Origin: Comamonadaceae bacterium
Lineage (GTDB): Bacteria > Pseudomonadota > Gammaproteobacteria > Burkholderiales > Burkholderiaceae_C
NCBI GenBank assembly: GCA_027490925.1
Contig: JAIXXF010000033.1
Span: 1-64,000 of the forward strand
Direction: 5' to 3'
Length of the DNA: 64,000 bases
Within the stretch, counting starts at the first letter, position 1; each line of letters starts with the position of its first letter. The notes beneath the pieces are model-generated. The model searched no databases. It saw only the letters and a program-made list of their open reading frames with translations, and was not told the origin of the DNA. Shown here piece after piece: positions 36,678 through 48,477 of this stretch. The position numbers were made by a program, and so were the translations under genes.

Positions 36678-37244
36678 TCAGTTCAGGAACAGGGGCTTGG
36701 GAATGTCCAGAGCCGCCAGCGGGTCTGAAGCGGAGCCACCCGACAAGCCACCGGGCATGGTGATCGGCCATTCCGACACACCGATGGCGGTCTCCAGCAG
36801 GTGCATGAAGCCATGCATCAATTCCGACGCCACAGCGATTTTGAAACCCCTTGCCGCGTTCCCGTCGTTCAGTTTCTCGTCGAAAGCGATTTCGAGCTTG
36901 CCCCCGGCCAGCGGGGTGAGCCGGACCTCAGTGACCAGCAGTGGCTTGGCCCCCAGTGGCAGCACCGATGAATTGCCTTTGTAGGGGGTTTTGAAGTCCG
37001 CTTTCTGCAGCACTTCGTCCTTTTTGAACTCTGAGAACAGCTGTTTGCTGGCATCGCTTTGGTCGGCCAGCACGGCGTCGCTGGCGTCCAGCGCCATCAC
37101 CACTTTGTGCAAGTGGGGCACCAACCCGCGGGTCATGCGCTGGGTCAGCCACAGGCGCAGTTCTTCTCCTGTGGTGGCGCTGATCCGCACCAGCAAGCGG
37201 TCTTGCTCTTTGCTGTAGATGACCGAGAGTTGATGAATGTCCAT
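36678..37244 (-). CDS. conserved-looking hypothetical protein
   Basis: A 188-residue soluble protein, no signal or membrane helix. It begins MDIHQLSVIYSKEQDRLLVR and has a middle beta-rich part (LLVTEVRLTPLAGGKLEIAFDE) and a Gly/Ser-rich C-terminus. I do not recognise a domain. Codon use looks like real coding, and it stands alone between convergent moaE and divergent clpB. Confidence 0.7.
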   Translation of the reverse strand: MDIHQLSVIYSKEQDRLLVRISATTGEELRLWLTQRMTRGLVPHLHKVVMALDASDAVLADQSDASKQLFSEFKKDEVLQKADFKTPYKGNSSVLPLGAKPLLVTEVRLTPLAGGKLEIAFDEKLNDGNAARGFKIAVASELMHGFMHLLETAIGVSEWPITMPGGLSGGSASDPLAALDIPKPLFLN

Positions 37245-37289
37245 TTCTTCATTCTAGGCCGCTTCGTTTGGGCTGCCGACAGGCGTGGG

Positions 37290-37314
37290 CTTGAACTCGC
37301 CCTTCCTGCCCACA
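37290..37314 (+). promoter_or_regulatory. sigma32-like heat-shock promoter of clpB
   Basis: CTTGAA (37290-37295), 13-nt spacer, CCCACA (37309-37314) resembles the sigma32 consensus CTTGAA-N13-17-CCCCAT. It lies 26 bp before the clpB start at 37340, in the right orientation, and clpB is a classical sigma32 target. Confidence 0.6.
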
Positions 37315-37339
37315 GTTGGGGGTCAACAGGAGAAACGCC

Positions 37340-39946
<2,607 letters not shown>

Positions 39947-39963
39947 CTGCTCCCGGCAAGAGT

Positions 39964-39998
39964 AAAAAAAGCCGCTGGCCCCTATGAGGGGCAGCGGC
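39964..39998 (-). terminator. intrinsic terminator downstream of cytochrome c gene
   Basis: On the minus strand an 11-12-bp GC-rich stem (39971-39998) with a 5-nt loop and one bulged base, followed by seven T (39964-39970). It lies just past the cytochrome stop, between it and the convergent clpB. Confidence 0.85.
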
Positions 39999-40021
39999 CT
40001 TGGCTCAGGGCCAGGAGTTGT

Positions 40022-40330
40022 TCACTTCTTCTGGGCCAGAATCCAGGTCACCAGTTTGGTGGCGTCGGCTTCGCTCACCTGGGTGTTGGCAGGCATGGGG
40101 ATGGCACCCCACACACCGCCACCGCCTTTTTGCACCTTCAGGGCCAGTTGCTTCACCGCGTCTTTTTGACCGGCGTATTTGGCCGCGATGTCTTGGAACG
40201 AAGGACCCACCAGCTTTTTGTCCGCCGCATGGCAGGCGAGGCAGTTCTTGTCGGTGGCGAGTTTCTGATCGGCCAGGGCGGGGCCCGACAAGATGGCCAG
40301 GGCAGCAAGGGTGAACACGGCGCGTTGCAT
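40022..40330 (-). CDS. c551-type periplasmic cytochrome c
   Basis: A 102-residue class I cytochrome c with a signal peptide (about 1-20, ALA-D). The haem site is CLACH (about 30-34) and the likely axial Met is in GAIPMPANTQVSE. This size and motif fit cytochrome c551/c552 electron carriers. It stands alone. The partner oxidase or reductase cannot be inferred. Confidence 0.92.
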   Translation of the reverse strand: MQRAVFTLAALAILSGPALADQKLATDKNCLACHAADKKLVGPSFQDIAAKYAGQKDAVKQLALKVQKGGGGVWGAIPMPANTQVSEADATKLVTWILAQKK

Positions 40331-40436
40331 GAGGACCTTTCAGGTTGTTGCTGTAAGCTCAACGAGAGTGTAGCCACGCCGGTTGACCGACGCTGTGGCG
40401 TTCGGTTGAAGAGGCGGTTTTGTCCGAGGGGGTGGT

Positions 40437-40688
40437 ATGTGGTTTTTGGTGGCCGGTGTGCTCTTTTTGGCACTCAAGTACCTGGAGGTCGGCTGGCTGG
40501 CCGGTGTCACCTGGTGGTGGGTGCTTTTGCCGCTGGGGCTGGCTTTTTTCTACTGGGAACTGGTTGACCCTTATTGGGGCATCAGTAAAAAACGCGCGGT
40601 TCGTCAGATGGAAGAGCGCAAGCAGGCGCGAATTGACAAACAGCGCGAGGCGCTCTACCCCCACCTTCGCAAAGGCCGTCGCCGCTGA
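40437..40688 (+). CDS. small Trp-rich membrane protein (TIGR04438-like)
   Basis: An 83-residue protein with two hydrophobic helices rich in Trp (MWFLVAGVLFLALKY; VTWWWVLLPLGLAFFYWELV) and a Lys/Arg/Gln-rich cytoplasmic tail. This matches the small Trp-rich family known from Burkholderiales (function unknown). The start at 40437 is preceded by GAGGGGG. Confidence 0.82.
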   Translation: MWFLVAGVLFLALKYLEVGWLAGVTWWWVLLPLGLAFFYWELVDPYWGISKKRAVRQMEERKQARIDKQREALYPHLRKGRRR

Positions 40689-40745
40689 CAGCCGCGACCG
40701 CCCCGCCACTTGGCGGGGCAGCGGACGGTGCCAAACACCCCCCTC

Positions 40746-42440
40746 TCAGTAGGCGTCGAGGACCGCGCCTTTGCTGGCGCTGGACGCATTGAACGCGAAC
40801 TTGGCCTGCACGCCGCGGGTGTAGCGGGGCGCAGGCGGTGTCCATCCTGCGCGGCGCTTGGCGAGCTCTTCGTCGCTCACGTTGAGCTGCAGCAACAACT
40901 GGCGCGAGTCGATGGTGATGCTGTCGCCCTCTTGCACAAAAGCAATGGTGCCGCCCACCGCCGCTTCCGGTGCCACGTGGCCCACCACCATGCCCCAGGT
41001 GCCGCCAGAGAAGCGGCCATCGGTGATGAGGCCCACGCTTTCGCCCAAGCCCGCACCGATGAGTGCGCCGGTGGGTGCCAGCATTTCGGGCATGCCTGGG
41101 CCACCTTTGGGACCCAGGTAGCGCAACACCATCACGTCACCCGCTTGGATCTTGCCATCCAATATCGCTTTGAGTGCCGACTGCTCGTCGTCGAAACAGC
41201 GTGCCGGGCCGGTCATGACCGGGTTTTTCAGGCCGGTGATTTTGGCGACGCAGCCTTCTGGCGACAGGTTGCCTTTCAAGATGGCGAGGTGACCTTGGGC
41301 GTAAATGGGTCGGTCAATCGGGCGGATCACGTCCTGGTCGGCGCGCGGCACATCGGGCACGTCTTTGAGTGTTTCAGCCACGGTTTGGCCAGAGATGGTC
41401 AAACAATCGCCGTGCAACAGGCCAGCGTTGAGCAATACCTTCATCACCTGTGGGATGCCGCCCGCACGGTGCAGGTCCACCGCCAAGTATTTGCCGCTGG
41501 GCTTGAGGTCGCACAGCACCGGGGTGCGTTGGCGGATGCGCTCGAAGTCGTCAATGTCCCACTCCACACCCGCGCAGTGCGCGATGGCCAGGAAGTGCAG
41601 CACCGCGTTGGTGGAGCCCCCGGTGGCCATGATGACCGCCACCGCGTTCTCGATGGCCTTTTTGGTCACGATGTCGCGCGGCTTGATGTCTTTCTTGATG
41701 GCTTCGATCAAGACCTTGGCTGATTCCTTGGCCGAGTTCATTTTCTCGTCGTGTGGGTTGGCCATTGTGCTGGAGTAGGGCAGCGACACGCCAAGGGCCT
41801 CGAAGGCGCTGGACATGGTGTTGGCGGTGTACATGCCACCGCAAGAGCCGGTGCCTGGGATGGCTCGCTTCTCGATTTCCAGCAGGTCCTCGTCGCTCAG
41901 GTGGCCGGCAGCGTTTTGGCCCACGGCCTCGAACACGCTGACGATGTTGAGGTCTTGGACTTTGTAGCGGCCCGGCAGGATGGTGCCGCCGTACACATAG
42001 ATAGCAGGCACGTTCGCGCGCAGCATGCCCATCAGGCCGCCTGGCATGTTCTTGTCGCAGCCGCCAACCACTACCACGCCGTCCATCCACTGACCTTGCA
42101 CGCAGGTTTCCACGCAGTCAGAAATCACTTCGCGGCTCACCAGCGAGTACTTCATGCCTTCCGTGCCCATGGCCATGCCGTCGGAGATGGTGGGTGTACC
42201 AAAAATTTGTGCGTTGCCGCCAGCCTCTTCGATGCCCGCCACCGCGGCATCGGCCAATTTTTGCAGGCCAGAGTTGCAAGGCGTGATGGTGCTGTGGCCG
42301 TTGGCCACACCAACCATCGGCTTTTTGAAGTCGCCTTGTTCGTAGCCCATGGCGTAGTACATGGAGCGGTTGGGGGCGCGCGACTTGCCCTCGGTGATGT
42401 GGGCGCTGCGGGCGTTGATCTTGATGGTCTTGATGTCCAT
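40746..42440 (-). CDS. ilvD: dihydroxy-acid dehydratase
   Basis: Iron-sulfur dehydratase of branched-chain amino acid synthesis, 564 residues. The three cluster Cys are in TPCNSG (about 55), [10 protein letters not shown] (about 127) and [13 protein letters not shown] (about 200). The ATG at 42440 gives the standard start; the frame is open 29 codons further up without homology. Divergent from a LysR-type regulator gene. Confidence 0.96.
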   Translation of the reverse strand: MDIKTIKINARSAHITEGKSRAPNRSMYYAMGYEQGDFKKPMVGVANGHSTITPCNSGLQKLADAAVAGIEEAGGNAQIFGTPTISDGMAMGTEGMKYSLVSREVISDCVETCVQGQWMDGVVVVGGCDKNMPGGLMGMLRANVPAIYVYGGTILPGRYKVQDLNIVSVFEAVGQNAAGHLSDEDLLEIEKRAIPGTGSCGGMYTANTMSSAFEALGVSLPYSSTMANPHDEKMNSAKESAKVLIEAIKKDIKPRDIVTKKAIENAVAVIMATGGSTNAVLHFLAIAHCAGVEWDIDDFERIRQRTPVLCDLKPSGKYLAVDLHRAGGIPQVMKVLLNAGLLHGDCLTISGQTVAETLKDVPDVPRADQDVIRPIDRPIYAQGHLAILKGNLSPEGCVAKITGLKNPVMTGPARCFDDEQSALKAILDGKIQAGDVMVLRYLGPKGGPGMPEMLAPTGALIGAGLGESVGLITDGRFSGGTWGMVVGHVAPEAAVGGTIAFVQEGDSITIDSRQLLLQLNVSDEELAKRRAGWTPPAPRYTRGVQAKFAFNASSASKGAVLDAY

Positions 42441-42507
42441 GGGGGCCTTCAGGTCGGTATGGGTAAATCTCAGGCAAAAGTATGCGCCGGATGGCATTGC
42501 GACTCCA

Positions 42508-42535
42508 ATATATCTTTGTTCATCCATTGATATGC
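42508..42535. promoter_or_regulatory. possible LysR-type operator between ilvD and lysR gene
   Basis: ATATC (42510-42514) and GATAT (42529-42533) form a 5-bp dyad with a 14-nt spacer in an AT-rich patch of the 102-bp divergent intergenic region. This resembles LysR-type sites (T-N11-A core). Confidence 0.35.
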
Positions 42536-42542
42536 TTTACGT

Positions 42543-43460
42543 ATGAATGACGTGTGGATCGAATTGCGCCTGTGGCGCCAGTTCGTGGCGGTGGCCGAGG
42601 AACTGCACTTCGGCCGCGCCGCGGCCCGGCTGCACATGACCCAGCCGCCCTTGACCCAGGCCATCGCCGCACTGGAAGGTCTGCTCGGTGTGCGGCTGTT
42701 CGACCGCACCAAGCGCAGCGTGCGCCTCACATCCGCTGGGGCCGCTTTGTTGCCCAGCGCGCAGGACCTGCTGGCCCGTGCACGCGAGCTGCCGGTGCGG
42801 GCGCGGGCGGCGGCGGCGGGGGAGTTGGGGCGGCTTCGTCTGGCCTTTGTGTCCACCGTGGGTTTTTCGCACTTGCCAGAATGGGTGCGTTTGTTCCGTA
42901 CGCAGTTCCCAGACGTGAAGATCGAATTGGTCGAGGCCACGGGAGACGTGCAACTGGCCGCATTGCAGGCGGGTCAGGTGGACGCCGGGTTCGTGCTCCA
43001 TGCCCCAGGTTTCACGCCTGCTGGCCTGAACCACCTGCGGGTGGCGAGCGAACCCTTGATACTGGCCTTGCCAGACGCCCACCCCCTGGCAGTCAGCGGC
43101 GAGCTGCGCTTGTCCGATGTGCTGGCCCAGCCACTGGTGATGTTTCCGCGGCACATCGCGCCGTCGTTACACGACGCGGTGTTTGCGGTGTACCACGGTG
43201 CGGGCCGGTTGCCGGTGGTGACGCAAGAGGCGATCCAGATGCAAACCATTGTGAACCTGGTGTCGGCTGGTTTGGGTGTGGCTTGGGTACCCGAGAGCGT
43301 GCGCCAGTTCCAGCGGCCTGGCGTGCGATACCGCGAGGTCAAGGCGGGGCGAGGTGCGGCGTGGTGCGAGACCAGCTTGGTGTGGGTGGACGCCGACAAG
43401 GTGCCCGCGCTGGCCCGCTTTTTGGCCTTTGTCAAGACGCAGATCACGCCCGAGCGATGA
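42543..43460 (+). CDS. LysR-family transcriptional regulator
   Basis: A 305-residue LysR regulator. The N-terminal winged helix (about 5-65) has ELHFGRAAARLHMTQPPLTQAIAALE. The C-terminal periplasmic-binding-like effector domain (about 92-295) begins RLRLAFVSTVGFSHLPEWV. Divergent from ilvD with a dyad in the shared control region, so control of ilvD is possible. The effector is unknown. Confidence 0.9.
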   Translation: MNDVWIELRLWRQFVAVAEELHFGRAAARLHMTQPPLTQAIAALEGLLGVRLFDRTKRSVRLTSAGAALLPSAQDLLARARELPVRARAAAAGELGRLRLAFVSTVGFSHLPEWVRLFRTQFPDVKIELVEATGDVQLAALQAGQVDAGFVLHAPGFTPAGLNHLRVASEPLILALPDAHPLAVSGELRLSDVLAQPLVMFPRHIAPSLHDAVFAVYHGAGRLPVVTQEAIQMQTIVNLVSAGLGVAWVPESVRQFQRPGVRYREVKAGRGAAWCETSLVWVDADKVPALARFLAFVKTQITPER

Positions 43461-43505
43461 GGGCGTTTTCCGTCGGCGGCGGCCCACCGCGAGGGGTGGG
43501 CTCAC

Positions 43506-45518
43506 TCAGGCGGCGCTGGCCTTGCGCGCGGGGCGGGTGCGGTAGAACTGCATGGGCACCGCTTGCAGCTCTTGTTTGCGCTGCTCTTTGACCGCGGTCT
43601 TCATGCGCCCGACCACGTGCATTTCACAGGGCTTGCAATCGAAGCGCAGGGTGAGTTTCTCTTTGCCGTTGACCAAGGTGAGCGGCTCGGCCTTGATGGT
43701 GCCTTGCACGCCGGTCACGCCTTTGGCCTGCTTGGGGCACAGGCTCAATGAAAAGCGCACGCAGTGCTTGGTGATCATCAGGCTGACCTCACCGTCTTCT
43801 TCGTGGCTTTCGTACGCTGCGCCGATCACTTTCACACCGTGGCGGGCGTAGAAGTCATGGGCTTTTTGGTTGTAGACGTTGGCCAGGTAGGTCAGCGTGT
43901 CCTCGGGGTAGGCCACAGGTGGCTCCACCGCTGGCGCGCGCGCCGGCCGCACCCAGGCGGCTGCGCGGGCGGATTCCAATGCCGCCACCGCGTCGCGGCG
44001 CAGCGCGTTCAGCGCCGAGGCGGGCACAAAGCGGTTGGCGACCTCGGCGACATCCACTGCGTGGGCGCTGAACACGGTGTTGCCCAACTTGTTCAGGGTG
44101 ACGCAGAGGTGACGGGCGTTTTGCGCAGTGTCTTGCGCCGTCTGGTGGGGCAGCTCGGTGTTGGCGCTGCCTTGGTGCCCGTCTTCATCGGTCAGATCCA
44201 GCCGCAGGCCATTGGGGGCGGGCTTGAGCGCCATCCACAGGCCGATGCGCCGGTCGCTGGACTTCTTTTCCAGGGTGCGGACCCAGGCCATGTCCCGGTT
44301 GCGGTTGACCTCGGTGCCGCGCCGCAGGTCGCGCAGCCCGGCGATGGGGTCTTTGGGGAACACACGCCAGCGGCCAACGGCGCCGGGGGAGGTGGGCTCC
44401 GCGCGGTTGATTTGCAGCCCGACCAGTTCCTTTTGCAGGTCGTAGTAGCACAGTCCGTCGCCGTTGTGCAGCAGCACGCTGGGGTCGGCGGTTTCCAGTT
44501 CCACCGAGTCGGCGTTGACCTGGGTGACCCAGCCGATGGCTTGGCCAGGGTTTTTCGGCGTGTCAAAAGCGCCGATGTCTTCTTTTCGGCCTTGGACGAA
44601 GTAATCGGTGAACTCGCGGTTGAAGTTTTGTTGGGGGTCCGGCGTGAAGGTGAAGGTGGTGCGACCGCTGGACGCCCGGGCGAGGGGGTCGTTGCTGGAC
44701 TCGCGCGCCTCGATCAGCTCGTCGAGCAGGCGGCGGTAGTGGGCGGTGATGTTCTTCACATACCCCATGTCTTTGTAGCGGCCTTCGATCTTGAAGCTGC
44801 GCACACCGGCGTCGACCAGTGCGGCCAAGTTGGCGCTCTGGTTGTTGTCTTTCATGCTCAGCACATGTTTGTCGTGCGCGACGAAGCGGCCTTGGTCGTC
44901 CACCACTTGGTAGGGCAAGCGGCAGGCTTGGCTGCAGTCGCCTCGGTTGGCGCTGCGGCCAGTGTGGGCATGGCTGACATAGCACTGGCCGCTGTAAGCG
45001 ACGCACAGCGCCCCGTGCACAAAAAACTCGAGCGTGCAGCGCGCAGGGTCGATCGCGGCCCGGATGGCCGCGATCTGCTGCACTGTGAGTTCTCGCGCCA
45101 GCACGATCTGGTTCAGGCCCACGTCTTGCAAAAAGCGGGCTTTCTCGGGTGTGCGGATGTCTGTCTGCGTGCTCGCGTGCAGTTGGATGGGGGGCAGGTC
45201 CAGTTCCAGCAGGCCCATGTCTTGAACGATCAGCGCATCCACCCCGGCCTCGTACAACTGGTGAACCTGACGGCGCACGGGTTCGAGCTCGTCGTCACGC
45301 AGGATGGTGTTGAGCGTCACGAACACCCGGCTGTGGAACCGGTGCGCGTGGCGCACCAGGCGTTCAATGTCGGTCACGCTGTTGGCGGCGGTGGCCCGTG
45401 CGCCGAAAGCCGGGCCACCGATGTAGACGGCGTCGGCCCCGTGGTTCACGGCCTCGATGCCGATGTCGGCGTCGCGCGCGGGGGACAGCAGTTCAAGCTG
45501 GTGTGGGAGGAGCGCCAT
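43506..45518 (-). CDS. rlhA: U32-family protein, RlhA-like 23S rRNA hydroxylase
   Basis: A 670-residue U32 peptidase-family protein. The PROSITE-type U32 signature is present ([19 protein letters not shown], about 170-188), with two more Cys in [11 protein letters not shown]; these four Cys are thought to hold an Fe-S cluster. Length and C-terminal extension fit E. coli RlhA (YdcP), which hydroxylates C2501 of 23S rRNA. The ATG at 45518 was chosen because upstream codons show no conservation. Divergent from lgt. Confidence 0.85.
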   Translation of the reverse strand: MALLPHQLELLSPARDADIGIEAVNHGADAVYIGGPAFGARATAANSVTDIERLVRHAHRFHSRVFVTLNTILRDDELEPVRRQVHQLYEAGVDALIVQDMGLLELDLPPIQLHASTQTDIRTPEKARFLQDVGLNQIVLARELTVQQIAAIRAAIDPARCTLEFFVHGALCVAYSGQCYVSHAHTGRSANRGDCSQACRLPYQVVDDQGRFVAHDKHVLSMKDNNQSANLAALVDAGVRSFKIEGRYKDMGYVKNITAHYRRLLDELIEARESSNDPLARASSGRTTFTFTPDPQQNFNREFTDYFVQGRKEDIGAFDTPKNPGQAIGWVTQVNADSVELETADPSVLLHNGDGLCYYDLQKELVGLQINRAEPTSPGAVGRWRVFPKDPIAGLRDLRRGTEVNRNRDMAWVRTLEKKSSDRRIGLWMALKPAPNGLRLDLTDEDGHQGSANTELPHQTAQDTAQNARHLCVTLNKLGNTVFSAHAVDVAEVANRFVPASALNALRRDAVAALESARAAAWVRPARAPAVEPPVAYPEDTLTYLANVYNQKAHDFYARHGVKVIGAAYESHEEDGEVSLMITKHCVRFSLSLCPKQAKGVTGVQGTIKAEPLTLVNGKEKLTLRFDCKPCEMHVVGRMKTAVKEQRKQELQAVPMQFYRTRPARKASAA

Positions 45519-45586
45519 GGTGTGATTATCCCGCGGAGCGTCGGCGTGGCGCGCCCGCGCCATGGGCGCCGTGCACAATAGCCGCC

Positions 45587-46408
45587 ATGTTGACCCATCC
45601 CCACATCGACCCCGTGGCGCTGCAGCTCGGGCCGGTCGCGATTCACTGGTACGGGCTGACCTATCTGGTCGCGTTCGGTCTGTTTTACTTCCTGGCTACG
45701 CGGCGCCTGGCACATCCCAACTTCGCGGCCCTGCACGGCGATCAGGCCTGTTCGCGCCAGATGGTCGAGGATCTCTTGTTCTTTGGCGTGGTGGGCGTGA
45801 TCGTCGGCGGGCGGCTGGGTTACTGCCTTTTTTACAAGCCGGGCCACTATCTGCAGCACCCGCTGGAGGTGCTGGCGGTGTGGCAGGGTGGCATGAGTTT
45901 TCATGGCGGAATGCTGGGCGTGTTTGCAGCGCTGCTGTGGTACGCCCGCAGTCGCCAGCGACCCTGGCTGCAACTGACAGACTTCATCGCGCCCTGTGTG
46001 CCGCTGGGCTTGGCATCTGGCCGAATTGGCAACTTCATCAATGGCGAACTGTGGGGGCGCTTCGCCCCCCCCGACCTGCCCTGGGGCATGGTGTTCCCCG
46101 GCAGCGGCTCGATGCTGGCCCGCCACCCGTCTCAGGTTTACCAATTCCTGCTGGAGGGCGTGCTGCTCTTCGTGCTGCTGTGGCTGTACGCGCGCAAACC
46201 CCGGCGGATGGGACAGGTGTCAGGGGCTTTTTTGGTCGGCTACGGCGGCTTCCGGTTCATCGCGGAATACTTTCGCGAACCAGACGCGTTCCTTGGCCTG
46301 TTGGCCTGGGGCTGGAGCATGGGCCAGTGGCTGTGCGTGCCCATGCTGCTGGCGGGCGTGGCACTGTGGCGCTGGGGGACGGTGCGCGGCCGGACCGTGG
46401 GGGCGTGA
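45587..46408 (+). CDS. lgt: prolipoprotein diacylglyceryl transferase
   Basis: Inner-membrane enzyme, 273 residues, about seven helices, adding diacylglycerol to the lipobox Cys of prolipoproteins. The Lgt signature [13 protein letters not shown] (about 141-153) and [12 protein letters not shown] are intact, with the catalytic His in [11 protein letters not shown] (about 103). Confidence 0.95.
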   Translation: MLTHPHIDPVALQLGPVAIHWYGLTYLVAFGLFYFLATRRLAHPNFAALHGDQACSRQMVEDLLFFGVVGVIVGGRLGYCLFYKPGHYLQHPLEVLAVWQGGMSFHGGMLGVFAALLWYARSRQRPWLQLTDFIAPCVPLGLASGRIGNFINGELWGRFAPPDLPWGMVFPGSGSMLARHPSQVYQFLLEGVLLFVLLWLYARKPRRMGQVSGAFLVGYGGFRFIAEYFREPDAFLGLLAWGWSMGQWLCVPMLLAGVALWRWGTVRGRTVGA

Positions 46409-46519
46409 GCGCCTTCTCTGGGTCAGCCGATCGGGCGATGTTGCGTACCCGCTGCCAGAAGGAAAAAGTGCCCATCGCTGAAGAGTGACTTGAAATCCCC
46501 AAAAATCGGCCTGGGGGCC

Positions 46520-46544
46520 ACGTTTGGCGAATTCCAAACGTTTT
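46520..46544 (+). terminator. intrinsic terminator downstream of lgt
   Basis: ACGTTTGG (46520-46527), loop CGAATT, CCAAACGT (46534-46541), then TTT. Perfect 8-bp stem with a short T-run, between lgt and the next gene. Confidence 0.65.
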
Positions 46545-46545
46545 A

Positions 46546-46595
46546 GTCGGTAAGCCCCCGCCGATATTTGATCTTTCGCTATAAAAAACAGAGCG
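46546..46595. repeat. dispersed ~51-bp palindromic element, intergenic copy
   Basis: GTAAGCCCCC followed by GCTATAAAAAACAGAGCG (46578-46595) with the same spacing as the 54941 and 14122 copies; its 3' half is nearly identical to that at 54974-54991. It lies just upstream of the Bug-protein gene and may overlap its promoter. Confidence 0.5.
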
Positions 46596-46634
46596 GGCAA
46601 AGACCTGTCAACCACACCACATAGGAGACCCACC

Positions 46635-47636
46635 ATGACCCACGACGACAACCCAACTTTCAGCGCCACCCGACGCGCCCTGCTGTGTGGCGGTGCTGCC
46701 CTTGGCATCGGGCTGCAGCCGTTGGCGGCCTGGGCGCAGGCCTGGCCGAACAAGCCTGTGACCTTGGTTGTGCCGTTCCCGGCCGGGGGCGGCACCGACG
46801 CGTTCGCGCGCCCGTTATCGGCGCAGTTTGCGCGGGTGGTGGGCAAGCAATTGGTGATCGACAACCGGGGCGGGGCAGGCGGTACCTTGGGTGCAGGCAT
46901 CGCGGCCAAGGCCCCCGCCGACGGCTACACGCTGTTCATGGGCGCGGTGCACCACGCGATCGCACCGTCGATGTACCCCAAGCTTGACTACGACTTGGAG
47001 AAAGACTTCGTCCCGCTGATGCTCGTGGCCAACGTGCCGCAGGTACTGGTGGTCAACCCCAAACGGGTACCCGGTGATTTCAAGGCTTTTCTGACCCAGC
47101 TGCGCCAGGGCCCCGGGCAGTTCAACTACGGCTCTGCCGGTGCGGGTACCTCGCACCACTTGGCGGGGGAGTTGTTCAAGCAGCAGACCAAAACCTTCAT
47201 CACCCACATCCCGTACCGGGGCGCGGGGCCCGCACTGCAAGACCTGATCGCTGGCAACGTGGACATGATGTTCGATGGCCTGGGTTCGTCGGCCGCGCAC
47301 ATCAAGGGCGGCCGCATCAAAGCGTTGATGGTCTCTGGCAACCAGCGCAACCCAGCGTTCCCAGACGTGCCCAGCGCCGCAGAGGTCGGCCTGCCAGAGT
47401 ACACCGTCACCACCTGGTACGGGCTTTGGGCGCCCAAAGGCACCCCGGCCGATGTGCAGGCACGCATCATCGACGAGATGCGGCGCACACTGACCAGCGA
47501 CGAGTTGAAGGCGAGCTGGGCCAACAACGGGGCCGAGTTCGGCAACCTCACCCCAGCGCAGTTCGGTGGCTTTGTCGGCGGCGAGATCAAGCGCTGGGCC
47601 GCGGTGGTCAAAGCTTCTGGCGCCAAACTCGACTGA
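46635..47636 (+). CDS. Bug/TctC-family periplasmic solute-binding protein
   Basis: A 333-residue tripartite-tricarboxylate-type binding protein, an extremely expanded family in Burkholderiales. The signal peptide (about 1-35) carries a twin-Arg start (SATRRALLCGG), so Tat export is possible. Mature motifs are WPNKPVTLVVPFPAGGGTDA and GAGTSHHLAGELFK. No TctAB membrane genes are nearby; it sits before an enoyl-CoA hydratase and a malonyl-CoA synthetase, so the ligand may be a dicarboxylate such as malonate. Confidence 0.9.
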   Translation: MTHDDNPTFSATRRALLCGGAALGIGLQPLAAWAQAWPNKPVTLVVPFPAGGGTDAFARPLSAQFARVVGKQLVIDNRGGAGGTLGAGIAAKAPADGYTLFMGAVHHAIAPSMYPKLDYDLEKDFVPLMLVANVPQVLVVNPKRVPGDFKAFLTQLRQGPGQFNYGSAGAGTSHHLAGELFKQQTKTFITHIPYRGAGPALQDLIAGNVDMMFDGLGSSAAHIKGGRIKALMVSGNQRNPAFPDVPSAAEVGLPEYTVTTWYGLWAPKGTPADVQARIIDEMRRTLTSDELKASWANNGAEFGNLTPAQFGGFVGGEIKRWAAVVKASGAKLD

Positions 47637-47655
47637 CCCGCGAAGGATGACACCG

Positions 47656-48444
47656 ATGCTGCCAGAGCAGGGGGTCGCCGCAGACGGTGAGGTGCGTGTC
47701 GTTCACGACGGGCCCCTGGCTTGGGTGACCCTGTCTCACCCGGGAAAACTCAATGCGATGTCGCGCGCCATGTGGCGCCACTTGCGCGAGGTGTTCACCG
47801 CGCTGCCCACCGTGGAAGGCTTGCGCTGCGTGGTGTTGCGGGGCGAGGGCGGGCATTTTTGTGCGGGTGGCGACATCTCGGAGTACCCCGGCTTTCGCTA
47901 CGCACCCGACAGCTTGCGCGCGTTCCACGAAGGCGATGTGTGGGGCGGGCTGCAAGCCATTCTGGACTGCGACGTGCCAGTGGTGGCCCAGATCGAAGGC
48001 GCTTGCATGGGCGCGGGGGTGGAAATTTCCGCATGCTGCGACCTGCGCATCGCGGGCCAATCGGCCAAGTTTGGCGCACCCATCGCCAAGCTCGGGTTCC
48101 CCATGGCCCCGCGAGAGGCCGCGTTGGTGGCAGGTGCCGTGGGCGCTGCCACCGCCCGCGAGATGCTGTTGGAGGCGGCGGTCTTCGGGGCCGACTCGAT
48201 GCAGCAACGCGGCTTTTTGAACCGGGTGCTCGCAGACGCCGAAGTGGCCCACGAGGCCGCCGCCACCGCCCGCCGCATTGCGGCCCTGGCCCCGCAGGCC
48301 GCGCGCCTGAACAAGCAAACCCTCCGCCGCCTCGCCGCCAGCACCGTGGTGCCTGCCGACGCCTACGCCTACGCCGACAGCGAGGAGCACCGCGAGGGCA
48401 TTTCCGCCTTTTTGGGCAAACGGCGGCCGTCGTTCACGCTTTGA
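47656..48444 (+). CDS. enoyl-CoA hydratase/isomerase family protein
   Basis: A 262-residue crotonase-fold protein. The oxyanion-hole segments are GGHFCAGGDISEY (about 65-77) and EGACMGAGVEISACCDLRI (about 110-128). The classical catalytic Glu pair is not obvious, so the reaction (hydration, isomerisation or decarboxylation) is open. The start at 47656 has GAAGGA 8 bp upstream; ATG 47647 is the alternative. Between a Bug gene and matB-like gene. Confidence 0.85.
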   Translation: MLPEQGVAADGEVRVVHDGPLAWVTLSHPGKLNAMSRAMWRHLREVFTALPTVEGLRCVVLRGEGGHFCAGGDISEYPGFRYAPDSLRAFHEGDVWGGLQAILDCDVPVVAQIEGACMGAGVEISACCDLRIAGQSAKFGAPIAKLGFPMAPREAALVAGAVGAATAREMLLEAAVFGADSMQQRGFLNRVLADAEVAHEAAATARRIAALAPQAARLNKQTLRRLAASTVVPADAYAYADSEEHREGISAFLGKRRPSFTL

Positions 48445-48477
48445 ACCTCGCCCTTATCACCCAGTGGCTCACCCACC

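Noticed and set aside
43764-45581. Open frame of about 600 codons on the plus strand opposite rlhA.
   Set aside because: It mirrors the GC-rich codon structure of rlhA on the other strand, has low-complexity Val/Gly/His/Gln-rich content and no domain, while the minus-strand frame carries the U32 signature.
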